Positions 1 through 8,387 are shown, numbered from the stretch's first letter. The stretch is 64,000 nucleotides of DNA from Bacillus cereus G9842 (GCF_000021305.1 NC_011772.1:4316001-4380000); one strand, 5' to 3'. The notes: generated from the sequence alone by a model not told the origin. Program-made: numbers and translations.

Positions 1-199
1 GTTTCTTCAACAGCCAATTTTGCAAGTGGCATATGTTGATCAACACCTGCTAATGCCATTTCATGAACAATGTTGTCAATCTGCTCTTGTGTAAAACTTT
101 CTAATGCTTGTAAAGCTTGTTGACCGTTATTTACTAACGTATCAATCATCTCTTTTACCTCTTGCATTTCATTTACAACTTTCTCTTTGACTACCATGT
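1..199 (-). CDS. adhE: AdhE, bifunctional acetaldehyde-CoA/alcohol dehydrogenase (N-terminus only)
   Basis: The gene runs off the left edge; about 66 N-terminal codons are present. The start ATG at 199 follows an AGGAGG-type ribosome site. The visible protein begins MVVKEKVVNEMQEVKEM and continues with a helical stretch ending in AGVDQHMPLAKLAVEET, the usual N-terminus of the aldehyde dehydrogenase half of AdhE. The full enzyme reduces acetyl-CoA to acetaldehyde and then ethanol with two NADH, regenerating NAD+ in fermentation. Two perfect Rex/Fnr-type palindromes lie 109 and 194 bp upstream, which fits control by redox state or oxygen. Family assignment is from the N-terminus alone; catalytic residues lie outside the window. 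Confidence 0.85.
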
Positions 200-307
200 A
201 AATTTCCTCCTATTCTGTTATCACGGTCTTTATAAGTCCCTATAGGTCATAATAAGTCCCGATTAGCGAAAAAAAATAGAGTTACCGTCCTACATGAATC
301 CCATTGT

Positions 308-325
308 TTGTGAAACACTTCACAA
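308..325. promoter_or_regulatory. Rex/Fnr-type operator 1 of adhE
   Basis: TTGTGAAACACTTCACAA is a perfect inverted repeat matching the Rex consensus TTGTGAA-N4-TTCACAA, and it also contains the Fnr/Crp pattern TGTGA-N6-TCACA. It lies about 109 bp upstream of the adhE start. Rex releases DNA when NADH rises, so adhE would be induced in fermentation. The sequence alone cannot separate Rex from Fnr binding. Confidence 0.8.
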
Positions 326-392
326 GTTTACTCGTGAATAACATTTCATGAATTCAATATACATGAAATCATTTCATTTGTGTATGTATAAT

Positions 393-410
393 TTGTGAAA
401 TATTTCACAA
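393..410. promoter_or_regulatory. Rex/Fnr-type operator 2 of adhE
   Basis: TTGTGAAATATTTCACAA is a second perfect 18-bp palindrome, 85 bp from the first centre to centre, with the same Rex and Fnr consensus matches. It sits between the mccB terminator and operator 1, so it belongs to the adhE promoter region. Confidence 0.8.
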
Positions 411-420
411 TTAACACAAT

Positions 421-457
421 AAAAAATGCACTGCTCCACATTAGCAGTGCATTTTTT
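421..457. terminator. Rho-independent terminator of mccB
   Basis: A 15-bp perfect stem (AAAAAATGCACTGCT at 421-435 with its complement at 443-457) and a 7-base loop follow the mccB stop codon. The A and T runs make it potentially active on both strands; on the minus strand it ends the yrrT-mtnN-mccA-mccB transcript. Confidence 0.9.
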
Positions 458-458
458 A

Positions 459-1592
459 TTACGCTAGCGCTTGTGCTAAATCTTCAATTAAATCTTCACC
501 ATCTTCAATACCGACAGAAATACGAATTAATGTATCTGTAATTCCTAATTCTTTACGGCGATCTGCTGGGATTGATGCATGTGTCATTTGAGATGGGATA
601 GAAATTAAACTTTCTACTGCTCCTAAGCTTTCAGCAAGTGTAAAGTATTGCAGTTTCTCAAGTACTTTATTTAATGTTTCCTCACTATCTACATCAAACG
701 AAATAATAGCACCAAATCCATTTGCTTGTTCTGTTGCTAATTCGTGGTTTTGATGTGATTCAAGACCTGGGTAATATACTTTATTTACTTTTGGATGATT
801 ATTTAAAAATTCAGCAATAGCGCGTGAATTCGTTTCATGTTCTTCCATACGAATTCCTAATGTTTTTAAACCGCGAAGTAGTAAGAAGCTATCTTGTGGT
901 CCAAGAATACCTCCTGTTGAGTTTTGTACAAAGTGAAGGTCTTCTGCTAGTTGTGGGCTATTTACCACTACTAGACCTGCAACTACGTCACTATGACCTC
1001 CTAAATATTTCGTTGCACTATGAAGTACAATGTCTGCTCCTAAAGAAATCGGCGACTGCCAATATGGCGTCATGAATGTATTATCAATAATTGTTAATAA
1101 ATCTTTCTCTTTAGCAAGAGTAGATATTTTCTTAATATCAGTAATTTTTAGTAATGGGTTCGTTGGTGTTTCCACATAGATCGCTTTCGTATTTGGACGA
1201 ATTGCTTCTACAACTTCCTCTAAGTTTGTTGTGTCTACAAATGTATGTTCAATACCGAAGCGGTTTAATACTTTCGTAATAACACGATACGTTCCACCAT
1301 AAACATCATCTGTTAAAATAACGTGGTCACCTTTTGAGAACAACATAATTGTCGCTGTAATAGCAGCCATTCCAGAACCGAATGCAAATCCAGCATGACC
1401 ATTTTCTAATACGGCAATCATTTCTTCTAAAGCTGCACGTGTTGGGTTACCTGTACGTGAATATTCATATCCTTGATGCTTACCAACCGCTTCTTGTTTG
1501 TACGTACTTGTTTGATAGATCGGTACGTTTACAGATCCAGTTGAAGGTTCTCCTATACGAATACCATGAATTAACTTTGTCTTTGCTCTCAT
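459..1592 (-). CDS. mccB: MccB, cystathionine gamma-lyase / homocysteine gamma-lyase
   Basis: A PLP-dependent Cys/Met-metabolism lyase of 377 aa, the usual length for the family. The PLP lysine is K195 in SATKYLGGHSD, and YEYSRTGNPTR near residue 42 is the conserved N-terminal PLP/substrate motif. It cleaves cystathionine to cysteine, 2-oxobutyrate and ammonia, completing reverse transsulfuration in the cytoplasm. It is the last gene of an operon, 3 bp after mccA, in the order yrrT-mtnN-mccA-mccB known from B. subtilis. MetC-type beta-lyase activity cannot be excluded from sequence; the operon context favours the gamma-lyase. Confidence 0.93.
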   Translation of the reverse strand: MRAKTKLIHGIRIGEPSTGSVNVPIYQTSTYKQEAVGKHQGYEYSRTGNPTRAALEEMIAVLENGHAGFAFGSGMAAITATIMLFSKGDHVILTDDVYGGTYRVITKVLNRFGIEHTFVDTTNLEEVVEAIRPNTKAIYVETPTNPLLKITDIKKISTLAKEKDLLTIIDNTFMTPYWQSPISLGADIVLHSATKYLGGHSDVVAGLVVVNSPQLAEDLHFVQNSTGGILGPQDSFLLLRGLKTLGIRMEEHETNSRAIAEFLNNHPKVNKVYYPGLESHQNHELATEQANGFGAIISFDVDSEETLNKVLEKLQYFTLAESLGAVESLISIPSQMTHASIPADRRKELGITDTLIRISVGIEDGEDLIEDLAQALA

Positions 1593-1595
1593 TTT

Positions 1596-2519
1596 TTATT
1601 CCCATCCTTTGTATATGTCTTTACTTAAATAGCGCTCACTACTATCAGGAAAAATGGTTACAATATTTGTACCTGGTGCTGCCTTCTCTGCCTCAAGTAA
1701 GCTCGCATGAAATGCTGCTCCTGAAGAGCTCCCAACGAGAAGTCCTTCTTTTTGCGCTAATTCTTTCACTCGTAAAAATGCATTTCGATCAGAAATCGTA
1801 TGAATTTCATCAAAATAAGATGTCTTCAAAAATGGCGGGATAAATTCCAGTCCAATTCCTTCGGTCTCATGTGAACCAGCCTTACCACCATTTAAAATAG
1901 ATCCTTCTGGCTCTACGATAACTGTTTTAATATCTATATTTTTTTCTTTCAAATAAGATGCAGTCCCCATAAACGTACCGCCAGTTCCTGCTCCAGCAAC
2001 AAATATGTTAATCTCTCCATTCAGTGCATTCCAAAGTTCAGGACCTAGTGTTTTGAAATAAGCACGCGGGTTTGCTTCATTCGCAAACTGACTTGGAGAG
2101 TATGAATTCGGTATTTCATTTACTAATTCTTTTGCTTTTGCAATTGCACCGGTCATTCCTTGCTCAGTCGGTGTATGCACGACCGTTGCACCTAGTGCTT
2201 TCATTAATTCTTGTTTTTCAATACTAAATTTCTCTGGTACACAAACGATAACACGTAAATCATGTTCTAATGCTGCAAGTGCCAGTCCAATACCAGTATT
2301 CCCAGCAGTCGGTTCAATAATTGTTCCACCTTGGGTAACAAGCCCTTTTTCTAGCGCATCTTCGATTAATTCTCTTCCTAAACGATCCTTAACGCTTCCG
2401 CCTGGGTTATAAAATTCAAGCTTTGCAAATAAGCGGACCCCTTTCGGAAGTGAAAAACGAGTAATTTCTACAATTGGTGTATGACCAATTAACTCATGAA
2501 CTCCACGATATACATTCAT
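1596..2519 (-). CDS. mccA: MccA, O-acetylserine-dependent cystathionine beta-synthase
   Basis: A 307-aa fold-type II PLP enzyme of the cysteine synthase family. The PLP lysine is K44 in GGSVKDRLG, and PTAGNTGIGLA is the phosphate/substrate loop. In B. subtilis the orthologue condenses homocysteine with O-acetylserine to give cystathionine, the substrate of the next gene. The start ATG at 2519 is chosen because GGGGGAG lies just upstream; an earlier in-frame start eight codons upstream has no such site. An inverted repeat separates it from mtnN, so its expression may be partly uncoupled. It lacks the C-terminal CBS regulatory domains of eukaryotic CBS. Confidence 0.92.
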   Translation of the reverse strand: MNVYRGVHELIGHTPIVEITRFSLPKGVRLFAKLEFYNPGGSVKDRLGRELIEDALEKGLVTQGGTIIEPTAGNTGIGLALAALEHDLRVIVCVPEKFSIEKQELMKALGATVVHTPTEQGMTGAIAKAKELVNEIPNSYSPSQFANEANPRAYFKTLGPELWNALNGEINIFVAGAGTGGTFMGTASYLKEKNIDIKTVIVEPEGSILNGGKAGSHETEGIGLEFIPPFLKTSYFDEIHTISDRNAFLRVKELAQKEGLLVGSSSGAAFHASLLEAEKAAPGTNIVTIFPDSSERYLSKDIYKGWE

Positions 2520-2549
2520 CGTGTTCTCCCCCTTGTTTGCCAATAAAGA

Positions 2550-2593
2550 AAAGGCAACTGTATGTATTTTCTTTATATGAGACAGTTGCCTTT
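2550..2593 (-). terminator. Intra-operon hairpin between mtnN and mccA
   Basis: AAAGGCAACTGT at 2550-2561 pairs perfectly with 2582-2593 around a 20-base loop. On the minus strand the stem is followed by a T-rich run broken by one C (TTTTCTTTATT). It lies 8 bp after the mtnN stop and upstream of the mccA ribosome site, so it looks like a partial terminator or a 3' stabilising hairpin that lowers mccAB expression relative to mtnN. Confidence 0.6.
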
Positions 2594-2601
2594 TTGTTAC
2601 A

Positions 2602-3297
2602 TTACTTTAACTCTTCTAACACTTTTACGATAAAGTTTGTAGAATGAAGAGCTGCTTGATCTAAAAACTGATCAAATGAAACATTTGATTCTTTACCAGC
2701 AATATCAGAAAGTGCGCGAATGATAACAAACGGAACTTCATATTGGTGGCATACTTGTGCGACAGCTGCTGCTTCCATTTCTACCGCATAAAGATTTTCA
2801 AATTTATCACGGATGGCTGCAACGCGGTTCGGATCACTCATAAATGAATCGCCTGTTGCAATCATGCCTTTTACAACTTGAATATTTTCTTCAGTTTGCA
2901 TACATTTCTCAGCTAATGCAACTAACGCCTCATCAGCTTTAAATCCAGGCGGCATTCCTGGTACTTGACCATATTCATAGTTAAATGCTGTTACATCTAC
3001 GTCATGGTGACGAACTTCAGTGGAAATAACTACATCACCAACGTTTAGAGAATGATGGAATCCACCAGCTGAACCAGTATTAATTACTTTTTCAGGCTTA
3101 TATTTTTCTAATAAAATTGTCGTTGACATCGCTGCGTTTACTTTACCAATACCAGACTTTAACAAGATTACTTCATGTCCTGCTAATAGTCCTTTCGTAA
3201 ATTCACAACCTGCAACCGTTTCTGTCTCTGCTTGTTCTAATTTGTCACGTAAAATACGTACTTCTTCTTCCATTGCTCCAATTACAGCAATTCTCAA
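2602..3297 (-). CDS. mtnN: MtnN, 5'-methylthioadenosine/S-adenosylhomocysteine nucleosidase
   Basis: A 231-aa PNP/UDP phosphorylase-family hydrolase with the N-terminus [13 protein letters not shown], the NTGSAGG loop and the C-terminal ALSDIAG motif containing the catalytic aspartate. It removes adenine from methylthioadenosine and S-adenosylhomocysteine. The ribosylhomocysteine formed is the precursor of homocysteine used by the downstream mccA. It starts 14 bp after yrrT in a four-gene sulfur-salvage operon. Length and motifs are normal. Confidence 0.96.
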   Translation of the reverse strand: MRIAVIGAMEEEVRILRDKLEQAETETVAGCEFTKGLLAGHEVILLKSGIGKVNAAMSTTILLEKYKPEKVINTGSAGGFHHSLNVGDVVISTEVRHHDVDVTAFNYEYGQVPGMPPGFKADEALVALAEKCMQTEENIQVVKGMIATGDSFMSDPNRVAAIRDKFENLYAVEMEAAAVAQVCHQYEVPFVIIRALSDIAGKESNVSFDQFLDQAALHSTNFIVKVLEELK

Positions 3298-3311
3298 TCT
3301 AATCCCTCTTT

Positions 3312-3950
3312 CTATTGCTTAGTTGCCTCCATTACCCAAACGAAATGATTTAATCTCGTAAACGTTACATGGAAGCCATTGTTTTCAAAAATAGTCTGCA
3401 TAACTGGAATACGTGTATAGTATTCCGTTTGCAAATCGTTTGCTAACTGGTGAAAACCTCTTTGTTTTGCTGTTTCAACAGTTTTATCATATGCATCTTG
3501 ATCTGCAAATATCGTATCAGCAAACACTATTTTACCACCTTTGTTTAGCAATTGACTATACTTCGCAACCGCTACATTTTTTTCATCATCTGTTAAATGA
3601 TGAAATGCATAGGTGCTTACAATGGTATCAATTGAATTTGGGACTTCAAACGAAAGAAAATCACCTTCTGTAATCGAAAATTCTTTTGGCAATTTCTCTT
3701 TTGCAATCATACGCATTTCACGCGACGGTTCTATACCGTAAACTGTGCGGCCAGCAAGTAATAATTTATTTGTTAAATTACCTGTACCGACACCAAATTC
3801 TAATACATTACCAAATGACTTGTTAACTACATCCTCTAGAATATCCTCATAATGGGCGAAAACTTCTTTATATTGTATATCTTCGCCTTGTACGAATGAG
3901 TCGTACGTATGAGCCCACTCATCAAATAAACCATTAAATTCTGTGCCCAT
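3312..3950 (-). CDS. yrrT: YrrT, class I SAM-dependent methyltransferase
   Basis: A 212-aa class I methyltransferase. The SAM-binding motif I is LEFGVGTGN, followed by the acidic residue of YGIEPSREM and the STYAFHHL region. The substrate is not known. As first gene of the operon with mtnN and mccAB, it would produce the S-adenosylhomocysteine that the later genes recycle. The start at 3950 is chosen because AAAGGGGA precedes it. A longer in-frame start at 4013 would lie inside the promoter (-35 at 4008-4013), upstream of the expected transcript start. Confidence 0.88.
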   Translation of the reverse strand: MGTEFNGLFDEWAHTYDSFVQGEDIQYKEVFAHYEDILEDVVNKSFGNVLEFGVGTGNLTNKLLLAGRTVYGIEPSREMRMIAKEKLPKEFSITEGDFLSFEVPNSIDTIVSTYAFHHLTDDEKNVAVAKYSQLLNKGGKIVFADTIFADQDAYDKTVETAKQRGFHQLANDLQTEYYTRIPVMQTIFENNGFHVTFTRLNHFVWVMEATKQ

Positions 3951-3984
3951 AAAAATTCCCCTTTTTCTTATCGGTTTTATCAGT

Positions 3985-4013
3985 ATGATATTCCCTCTTT
4001 CTAAAAATGTCAA
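3985..4013 (-). promoter_or_regulatory. Sigma-A promoter of the yrrT-mtnN-mccA-mccB operon
   Basis: On the minus strand, TTGACA (4008-4013) is followed after exactly 17 bp by TATCAT (3985-3990). The predicted transcript starts near 3978, 28 bp upstream of the yrrT ATG. In B. subtilis this operon is repressed by CymR, whose gene is at 25.6-26.1 kb in this window; I did not identify a confident CymR operator here. Confidence 0.8.
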
Positions 4014-4086
4014 TTGAAATGTACATGGTATTTCCTTCTTTTCTTTGTTACACTATAGTTGATTACATAGGAGAGGGGCCGTCTTC

Positions 4087-4302
4087 ATGTCATTTACCTT
4101 TGAAATGTTAGAAGATAAAGTAGAATTTTTTGAAGCGGGAGACTTAGCTTCTTTAGAACGAAAAATTAGTGAACAAATCGATAATAATAAAGCACTTATG
4201 CTTGAAGTTCATCACATCTCACATCAAATGGTTATGGATCCTGAAAGCAAAAGACCGTATTATAGCGCGGTTGTTCATTTTAAATTAAAGAAATTGCGTT
4301 AA
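4087..4302 (+). CDS. yrzA: YrzA, DUF2536 family small protein
   Basis: A 71-aa soluble protein of unknown function with an ATG shortly after GGAGAGGGG. It has no signal peptide or membrane segment. The pattern FEMLEDKVEFFEA with the C-terminal YYSAVVHFKL matches the DUF2536/YrzA family as I know it. The position, divergent from yrrT and convergent with yrrS, is the same as in B. subtilis. It ends in a strong terminator shared with yrrS. Confidence 0.85.
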   Translation: MSFTFEMLEDKVEFFEAGDLASLERKISEQIDNNKALMLEVHHISHQMVMDPESKRPYYSAVVHFKLKKLR

Positions 4303-4304
4303 CT

Positions 4305-4339
4305 AAAAAAGAGAAGCTCCTAAGGAGCTTCTCTTTTTT
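4305..4339. terminator. Bidirectional terminator between yrzA and yrrS
   Basis: A 16-bp perfect stem (4305-4320 with 4324-4339) around the loop TAA, flanked by A6 and T6 runs, serves both convergent genes. Confidence 0.92.
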
Positions 4340-5000
4340 AGTTTAGAGTTTGAACAAGTACTGGTTTCCAGCCCTCATTATCTACCCAATCAATATTTAC
4401 GTAATATCTTTTTCCACTTTGCTTATCTTGAACGTCACCATAAGCTTTACTCTTTCCAGTTTTGTCTCTTCCAACAAAATGGAATACTAATTGCTCCTTC
4501 GGTACTTCAATACCTGCAGCAATTGCACTTTGCATCTCATTCCAATCTGATGACCCCTGTTTAAACGTCATCGCTGGTGATGAACCTTGTTCTGTTCCTA
4601 CAGCTTTCCAAGAAGGTTTTGTATAAGCCTCTTTTGCCTTGGATACAGTTTTTTCAGCTGATACTTTCTCGTTAGCTTTCGCTTCTTCTTCAGCTTTTTT
4701 CTTTTCTTCCTCAGCCTTTAACTTCTCTTCTTCAGCTTTTTGCTTAGCTTCTGCTTGCTCTTTTTCTTTTTCTTTTTTCTTAGCAGATTCTTTATCTTCT
4801 GATTTTCCAGCTTTCTCATTCTTTGTTGTTTGTTGAGAGACTTTCTTATCAGTAGAAGATGCTTGCTCTTTCGTACTAGGAACGAACAATTGATATGCTA
4901 CAATAGCTACTAATAGTAATACAATAGCGATTGCAATATTTAAAACACCGTTTTGACGACGTTTTTGTTGTTTCTGTTGGAATCTTGATCCTCCTGCCAT
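4338..5000 (-). CDS. yrrS: YrrS, DUF1510 membrane-anchored protein
   Basis: A 220-aa protein with a short basic cytoplasmic N-terminus (MAGGSRFQQKQQKRR), one membrane helix near residues 20-42, a long Lys/Glu/Ala-rich charged segment likely to form a coiled coil at about 50-130, and a C-terminal DUF1510 domain ending VDNEGWKPVLVQTLN. In B. subtilis yrrS is in an operon with pbpI. The start at 5000 follows GGAGG; upstream in-frame starts lack a site. It reads after pbpI with a gap of 116 bp. The exact function is unknown; a role near the cell wall is inferred from context. Confidence 0.87.
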   Translation of the reverse strand: MAGGSRFQQKQQKRRQNGVLNIAIAIVLLLVAIVAYQLFVPSTKEQASSTDKKVSQQTTKNEKAGKSEDKESAKKKEKEKEQAEAKQKAEEEKLKAEEEKKKAEEEAKANEKVSAEKTVSKAKEAYTKPSWKAVGTEQGSSPAMTFKQGSSDWNEMQSAIAAGIEVPKEQLVFHFVGRDKTGKSKAYGDVQDKQSGKRYYVNIDWVDNEGWKPVLVQTLN

Positions 5001-5116
5001 TCTCCAAACCTCCATGCAGTTTTTCCTAATTGCTATTGTAACATTAAATCTAGAAAGGTTGAACATTTACAATGATATTTTCATGAAATGAAAACAATTC
5101 ACTATAAATTGCAAGA

Positions 5117-6871
5117 TTACTTTTCATTCTCCAATTGATAGATTGCTCCTACCATATCTTTAAAAATAGGTGTGACTTTATTCACTTTGTTATCAGTCTC
5201 TAGATCAACAACAACTAAAGCATATCTTGGATTCTCATACGGAAAATAACCTGCAAACCAGCGATTCACCCTCGTCCCTTTCCCTGTTTGCGCTGTCCCG
5301 GATTTTCCAGCGACACTGAGCGGCAACGAGTGGAATGCCGTTCCTGTTCCTTTCTCCCTTGTTACAACGCCTCTTAATAACTCTTGTAATGTTTTCACTG
5401 TTTCATACGAAAGCTGTTTTCCATGTAACGTATGGTTCTCAAATGTAAAAAAATCCGCTCCATTTTTATATACTATTTTTTCAACAGCTTTCACTTCCAT
5501 CTTTTTTCCATTCCTCGCAATCGTCGCCATCATATTAGCAATTGCTAGAGGTGATATACGTACATCTTTCTGTCCAATCGCTGTTTGCTCTACCGCTTTT
5601 TTACTATTTTTGTTTTCTTCATTCCCCCAAATAGTAGAGCCTTTTTCTTCTGGCATTTGCTCGAAATGAGGTGTATGAAATACAGAACCTTTCCATCCGA
5701 CCTTTTCATTTGCTCCTAAAGCTGCTACGTATGTTTCTAGCACCGTCCTATCCTTTTGTAATAGCTCGTTACCTAACTCGGAAAATGTCCTGTTACAGCT
5801 CCTAGCAAAGCTCTCTTTGAAGTTAAGTGTACCCATCATAACTTGTGGGTCGTTTTCACCATATAAATCTTTATTACAATTAAATGTCCGATTAAACAAA
5901 TTTACTTTTTGATCAATGACTGCAGCTGCAACTACTGTTTTAAAAACAGAGCCTGGAAAATGCGGCGTTAACATTTGATTTTCAAGTGTAGTCTCATATA
6001 AATTCTTATCTCTTACTTGTAAAGACGGCTTACTGACCATCGCTAATATTTCATTTGTCTTTACATCAAGTAATACTAATCCCCCCTTCTTTATTTCATT
6101 TGCTTCAATCACTTCTTCTGCTTTTTGCTGCAACCCTTTATGTAAAGTAGTTTGAATCCTAACTGGGTAAAATGGATTTCCTGGTGAAGTATATTTCGCT
6201 TGCTTTCCGAAAATTGGTTCTCCTTGCCGATCTACTTGATACAATACTTTTGCCTCTCCATCAGTCAATAAAAATTCATCAAATGATTGCTGTAATCCTG
6301 AAATACCTATCGGCGTTTGTTTTGAAATTTTTTTCACTTCTCCATATCGCTTTTGAAATTCTCTTTCGTTCTCCCCTACATCACCAATTAAATGATTTAT
6401 CTCCCCAGTTTGTTTTAATCGCACTTCAGCTGCTACAATACCTAATACATGTAATTGATTCACCTTCTCCATCTGCTCTCGTGTCACTCGAAATGGAGCA
6501 GTTTCCCCTTGCAGTATAAATGCATTTTTTTTATTTTTCATTTGTCTTCTGATCTCTTGTCTCGACACACCAATGATATGCGCGATTTTCTCTAACATGT
6601 CATTTTTTATTTGTAAAAATGGAAAAACAATTAAAACAGGATACTTTTCCTCCCCTATTTCTTTACCATTACGATCTATAAACTGCCCACGTCCATCGTC
6701 TACTGCAATGGATTGCGTACGTTGCGTAACACTTTTTTCAATTAAATTTATTTTGCGATTAGTAAATGATTCTGTATCTATAATTTGGATTTGAATTAAA
6801 CGACAAAGCAATAAAAACATAATGCCCATAAAACAAATTAAAACAATTGCAATTCTCCGTTTTATTTTCAT
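5117..6871 (-). CDS. pbpI: PbpI, class B penicillin-binding protein (transpeptidase)
   Basis: A 584-aa class B PBP. It has one N-terminal membrane anchor (about residues 8-28), a dimerisation/pedestal region to about 220, and a transpeptidase domain. The catalytic motifs are SVFK (S308 nucleophile, K311), SCN (358-360) and KSGT near residue 520. It cross-links peptidoglycan outside the membrane. The B. subtilis orthologue (yrrR) is sporulation-associated and lies in the same place before yrrS. Oddity: its Shine-Dalgarno GAGGTG lies in the 3' arm of a terminator hairpin (6880-6907) directly before the start codon. Confidence 0.93.
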   Translation of the reverse strand: MKIKRRIAIVLICFMGIMFLLLCRLIQIQIIDTESFTNRKINLIEKSVTQRTQSIAVDDGRGQFIDRNGKEIGEEKYPVLIVFPFLQIKNDMLEKIAHIIGVSRQEIRRQMKNKKNAFILQGETAPFRVTREQMEKVNQLHVLGIVAAEVRLKQTGEINHLIGDVGENEREFQKRYGEVKKISKQTPIGISGLQQSFDEFLLTDGEAKVLYQVDRQGEPIFGKQAKYTSPGNPFYPVRIQTTLHKGLQQKAEEVIEANEIKKGGLVLLDVKTNEILAMVSKPSLQVRDKNLYETTLENQMLTPHFPGSVFKTVVAAAVIDQKVNLFNRTFNCNKDLYGENDPQVMMGTLNFKESFARSCNRTFSELGNELLQKDRTVLETYVAALGANEKVGWKGSVFHTPHFEQMPEEKGSTIWGNEENKNSKKAVEQTAIGQKDVRISPLAIANMMATIARNGKKMEVKAVEKIVYKNGADFFTFENHTLHGKQLSYETVKTLQELLRGVVTREKGTGTAFHSLPLSVAGKSGTAQTGKGTRVNRWFAGYFPYENPRYALVVVDLETDNKVNKVTPIFKDMVGAIYQLENEK

Positions 6872-6907
6872 AAAAAAACACCTCGTCTATTATAGTTTAG
6901 ACGAGGT
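6872..6907 (-). terminator. Terminator hairpin containing the pbpI ribosome site
   Basis: On the minus strand a 10-bp stem (TAGACGAGGT region, 6880-6889 with 6898-6907) is followed by T7 and then at once by the pbpI ATG. It can terminate the upstream lipoprotein transcript. The only SD-like sequence for pbpI, GAGGTG, is inside the stem, so readthrough RNA would have a hidden ribosome site. Confidence 0.75.
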
Positions 6908-6959
6908 ACTATTTTATTTATACAATCCCCAAAACAAAAACAGATATTATATAAGGTTA

Positions 6960-7640
6960 TTATTGTTTCTTTGGCTTCTCTAAAAATTTCATAAGAAGCG
7001 ATCTAAATTCAGTTTCATTCACTCCAGTGTTTTTAGCAACTTCAATTACAGTGGTTGTTACATTAGCCGCTATTTTTAAATAATCCTTACTAAGATTATC
7101 CATTTCATTTCTTTTTTCTTTTGCATTCTCAACTGTTACAGAATCAATACAAGTAATCATCTTATCTACAATATGTAAATAATTATTTTGTGCATCTATT
7201 ATTTTTTGAATATCATCTTTATTACTTACTTTCGATTGTTTTAAATATGTATACGCTTGATTCACTTCATCTTTTAAAATTTTATCATTATTCTTCGCCT
7301 GTTCTTGTAACATATTCTTCATATCATCTATTGTTTTTTGATCCATCGAATCTCGCAATAAATAATCTGGATTTCCAATTGCGTAATCATACTTAATCGT
7401 TACATCTTGAAATATTTTCATAACAATAGCTAATTGATACGCTACATCAAAATCATTAAATTCCTTTTTATCTTTTGGATTTTCTAAGGCTTTTGAACTC
7501 TCAGTTGCTTTAATATCCTTTTTTTCTTCTTGCTTTACTTTTTCTCCCTTTGATGATGTAGTTTCTTCATTCGTTCCGCATGCAGCAAGTCCTAATATGG
7601 ATATACTACACACCAATCCTGTAAAGATTTTATGTTTCAT
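6960..7640 (-). CDS. Uncharacterised lipoprotein
   Basis: A 226-aa predicted lipoprotein. The signal peptide MKHKIFTGLVCSISILG ends in the lipobox LAAC-G, so the lipidated cysteine is about residue 20. A Lys/Glu-rich linker follows and then a mostly helical domain of about 170 residues with no motif I recognise. The start at 7640 follows AAAAGGGG and gives a clean signal peptide; a TTG 13 codons upstream gives none. It is a single gene between pbpI and greA with its own terminator. It has no counterpart I know at this place in B. subtilis, so it may be specific to the B. cereus group. Confidence 0.8.
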   Translation of the reverse strand: MKHKIFTGLVCSISILGLAACGTNEETTSSKGEKVKQEEKKDIKATESSKALENPKDKKEFNDFDVAYQLAIVMKIFQDVTIKYDYAIGNPDYLLRDSMDQKTIDDMKNMLQEQAKNNDKILKDEVNQAYTYLKQSKVSNKDDIQKIIDAQNNYLHIVDKMITCIDSVTVENAKEKRNEMDNLSKDYLKIAANVTTTVIEVAKNTGVNETEFRSLLMKFLEKPKKQ

Positions 7641-7761
7641 AATTAGCCCCTTTTCCCTTTTAAAACCTATATTCTCCAATTATGATATCAAAGCTTAAAG
7701 TGTTTTTTTGACATTTTTTGTCGAATTACTCTAAGGTTTACACAATTTTTTTCATTCTACA

Positions 7762-7799
7762 AAAAAAAAAGATTCTCCCGATAGGAGAATCTTTTTTTT
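7762..7799. terminator. Terminator downstream of greA
   Basis: GATTCTCC (7771-7778) pairs with GGAGAATC (7784-7791), flanked by A10 and T8 runs, so it may act in both directions. On the minus strand it follows the greA stop codon. Confidence 0.9.
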
Positions 7800-8274
7800 A
7801 TTTTACAGAGACAATCTCTACTTGCATTTCTCCGCCTGGTGTTTGGATTGTTACTTTCTCACCAATTTGCTTACCTAATAAGCTTTTTGCGATTGGAGAA
7901 TCGTTAGAAATTCTTCCTTCAAATGGGTCAGCTTCCGCGCTACCTACGATTGTGTACGCTTCTTCATCTCCGTTTGGTAATTCTTTAAATGTTACTGTTT
8001 TACCTAATGTAACAACAGTAGATACTTCGCCATTATCTTTAATGATAACTGCGTTACGAATCATATTTTCTAATTGTGTAATACGTCCTTCTACGAACGC
8101 TTGCTCATCTTTTGCTGCATCGTACTCAGAGTTCTCAGAAAGGTCCCCGAAGCTACGTGCGATTTTAATACGTTCTACTACTTCTTTACGTCTTACTGTT
8201 TTTAATTGCTCAAGTTCGTTCTCTAGTTTTTGCTTACCCTCTTGTGTCATAGGGTATGTTTTTTCTGTTGACAT
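7798..8274 (-). CDS. greA: GreA, transcript cleavage factor
   Basis: A 158-aa protein of normal GreA length. It has an N-terminal antiparallel coiled coil (about residues 8-76, including the tip sequence [13 protein letters not shown] with its acidic residues) and a C-terminal FKBP-like domain ([20 protein letters not shown]). GreA enters the RNA polymerase secondary channel and stimulates cleavage of backtracked RNA. The start at 8274 follows AAGGAGTG. An unusual leader of about 270 bp separates it from udk and contains a terminator with competing hairpins. Confidence 0.97.
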   Translation of the reverse strand: MSTEKTYPMTQEGKQKLENELEQLKTVRRKEVVERIKIARSFGDLSENSEYDAAKDEQAFVEGRITQLENMIRNAVIIKDNGEVSTVVTLGKTVTFKELPNGDEEAYTIVGSAEADPFEGRISNDSPIAKSLLGKQIGEKVTIQTPGGEMQVEIVSVK

Positions 8275-8306
8275 ATTTTCCACTCCTTTTATATACCAAT
8301 CCCCCG

Positions 8307-8387
8307 AAAAAAAGAGGAGTTCCATATGAAAACTCCTCCGCTTCCATTGTTAGCGGAGGTTTCTAGTACCCTTGCACTAGCGGAGTT
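8307..8387 (-). promoter_or_regulatory. greA: Putative transcription attenuator in the greA leader
   Basis: On the minus strand four complementary segments occur in order: a (AACTCCGCT, 8379-8387), b (CCTCCGCT, 8352-8359), c (AGCGGAGGAGTT, 8331-8342) and d (AACTCCTC, 8314-8321), then T7 (8307-8313). Pairing c with d makes a typical terminator. Pairing b with c, or a with c, removes part of it. This terminator/antiterminator logic is seen directly; the signal it senses is unknown. The greA ribosome site follows at about 8283-8291. Confidence 0.6.

Noticed and set aside
7718..8329. 203-codon plus-strand frame across greA
   Set aside because: It is fully antisense to greA, has no ribosome site, and its composition is that of reversed coding DNA.
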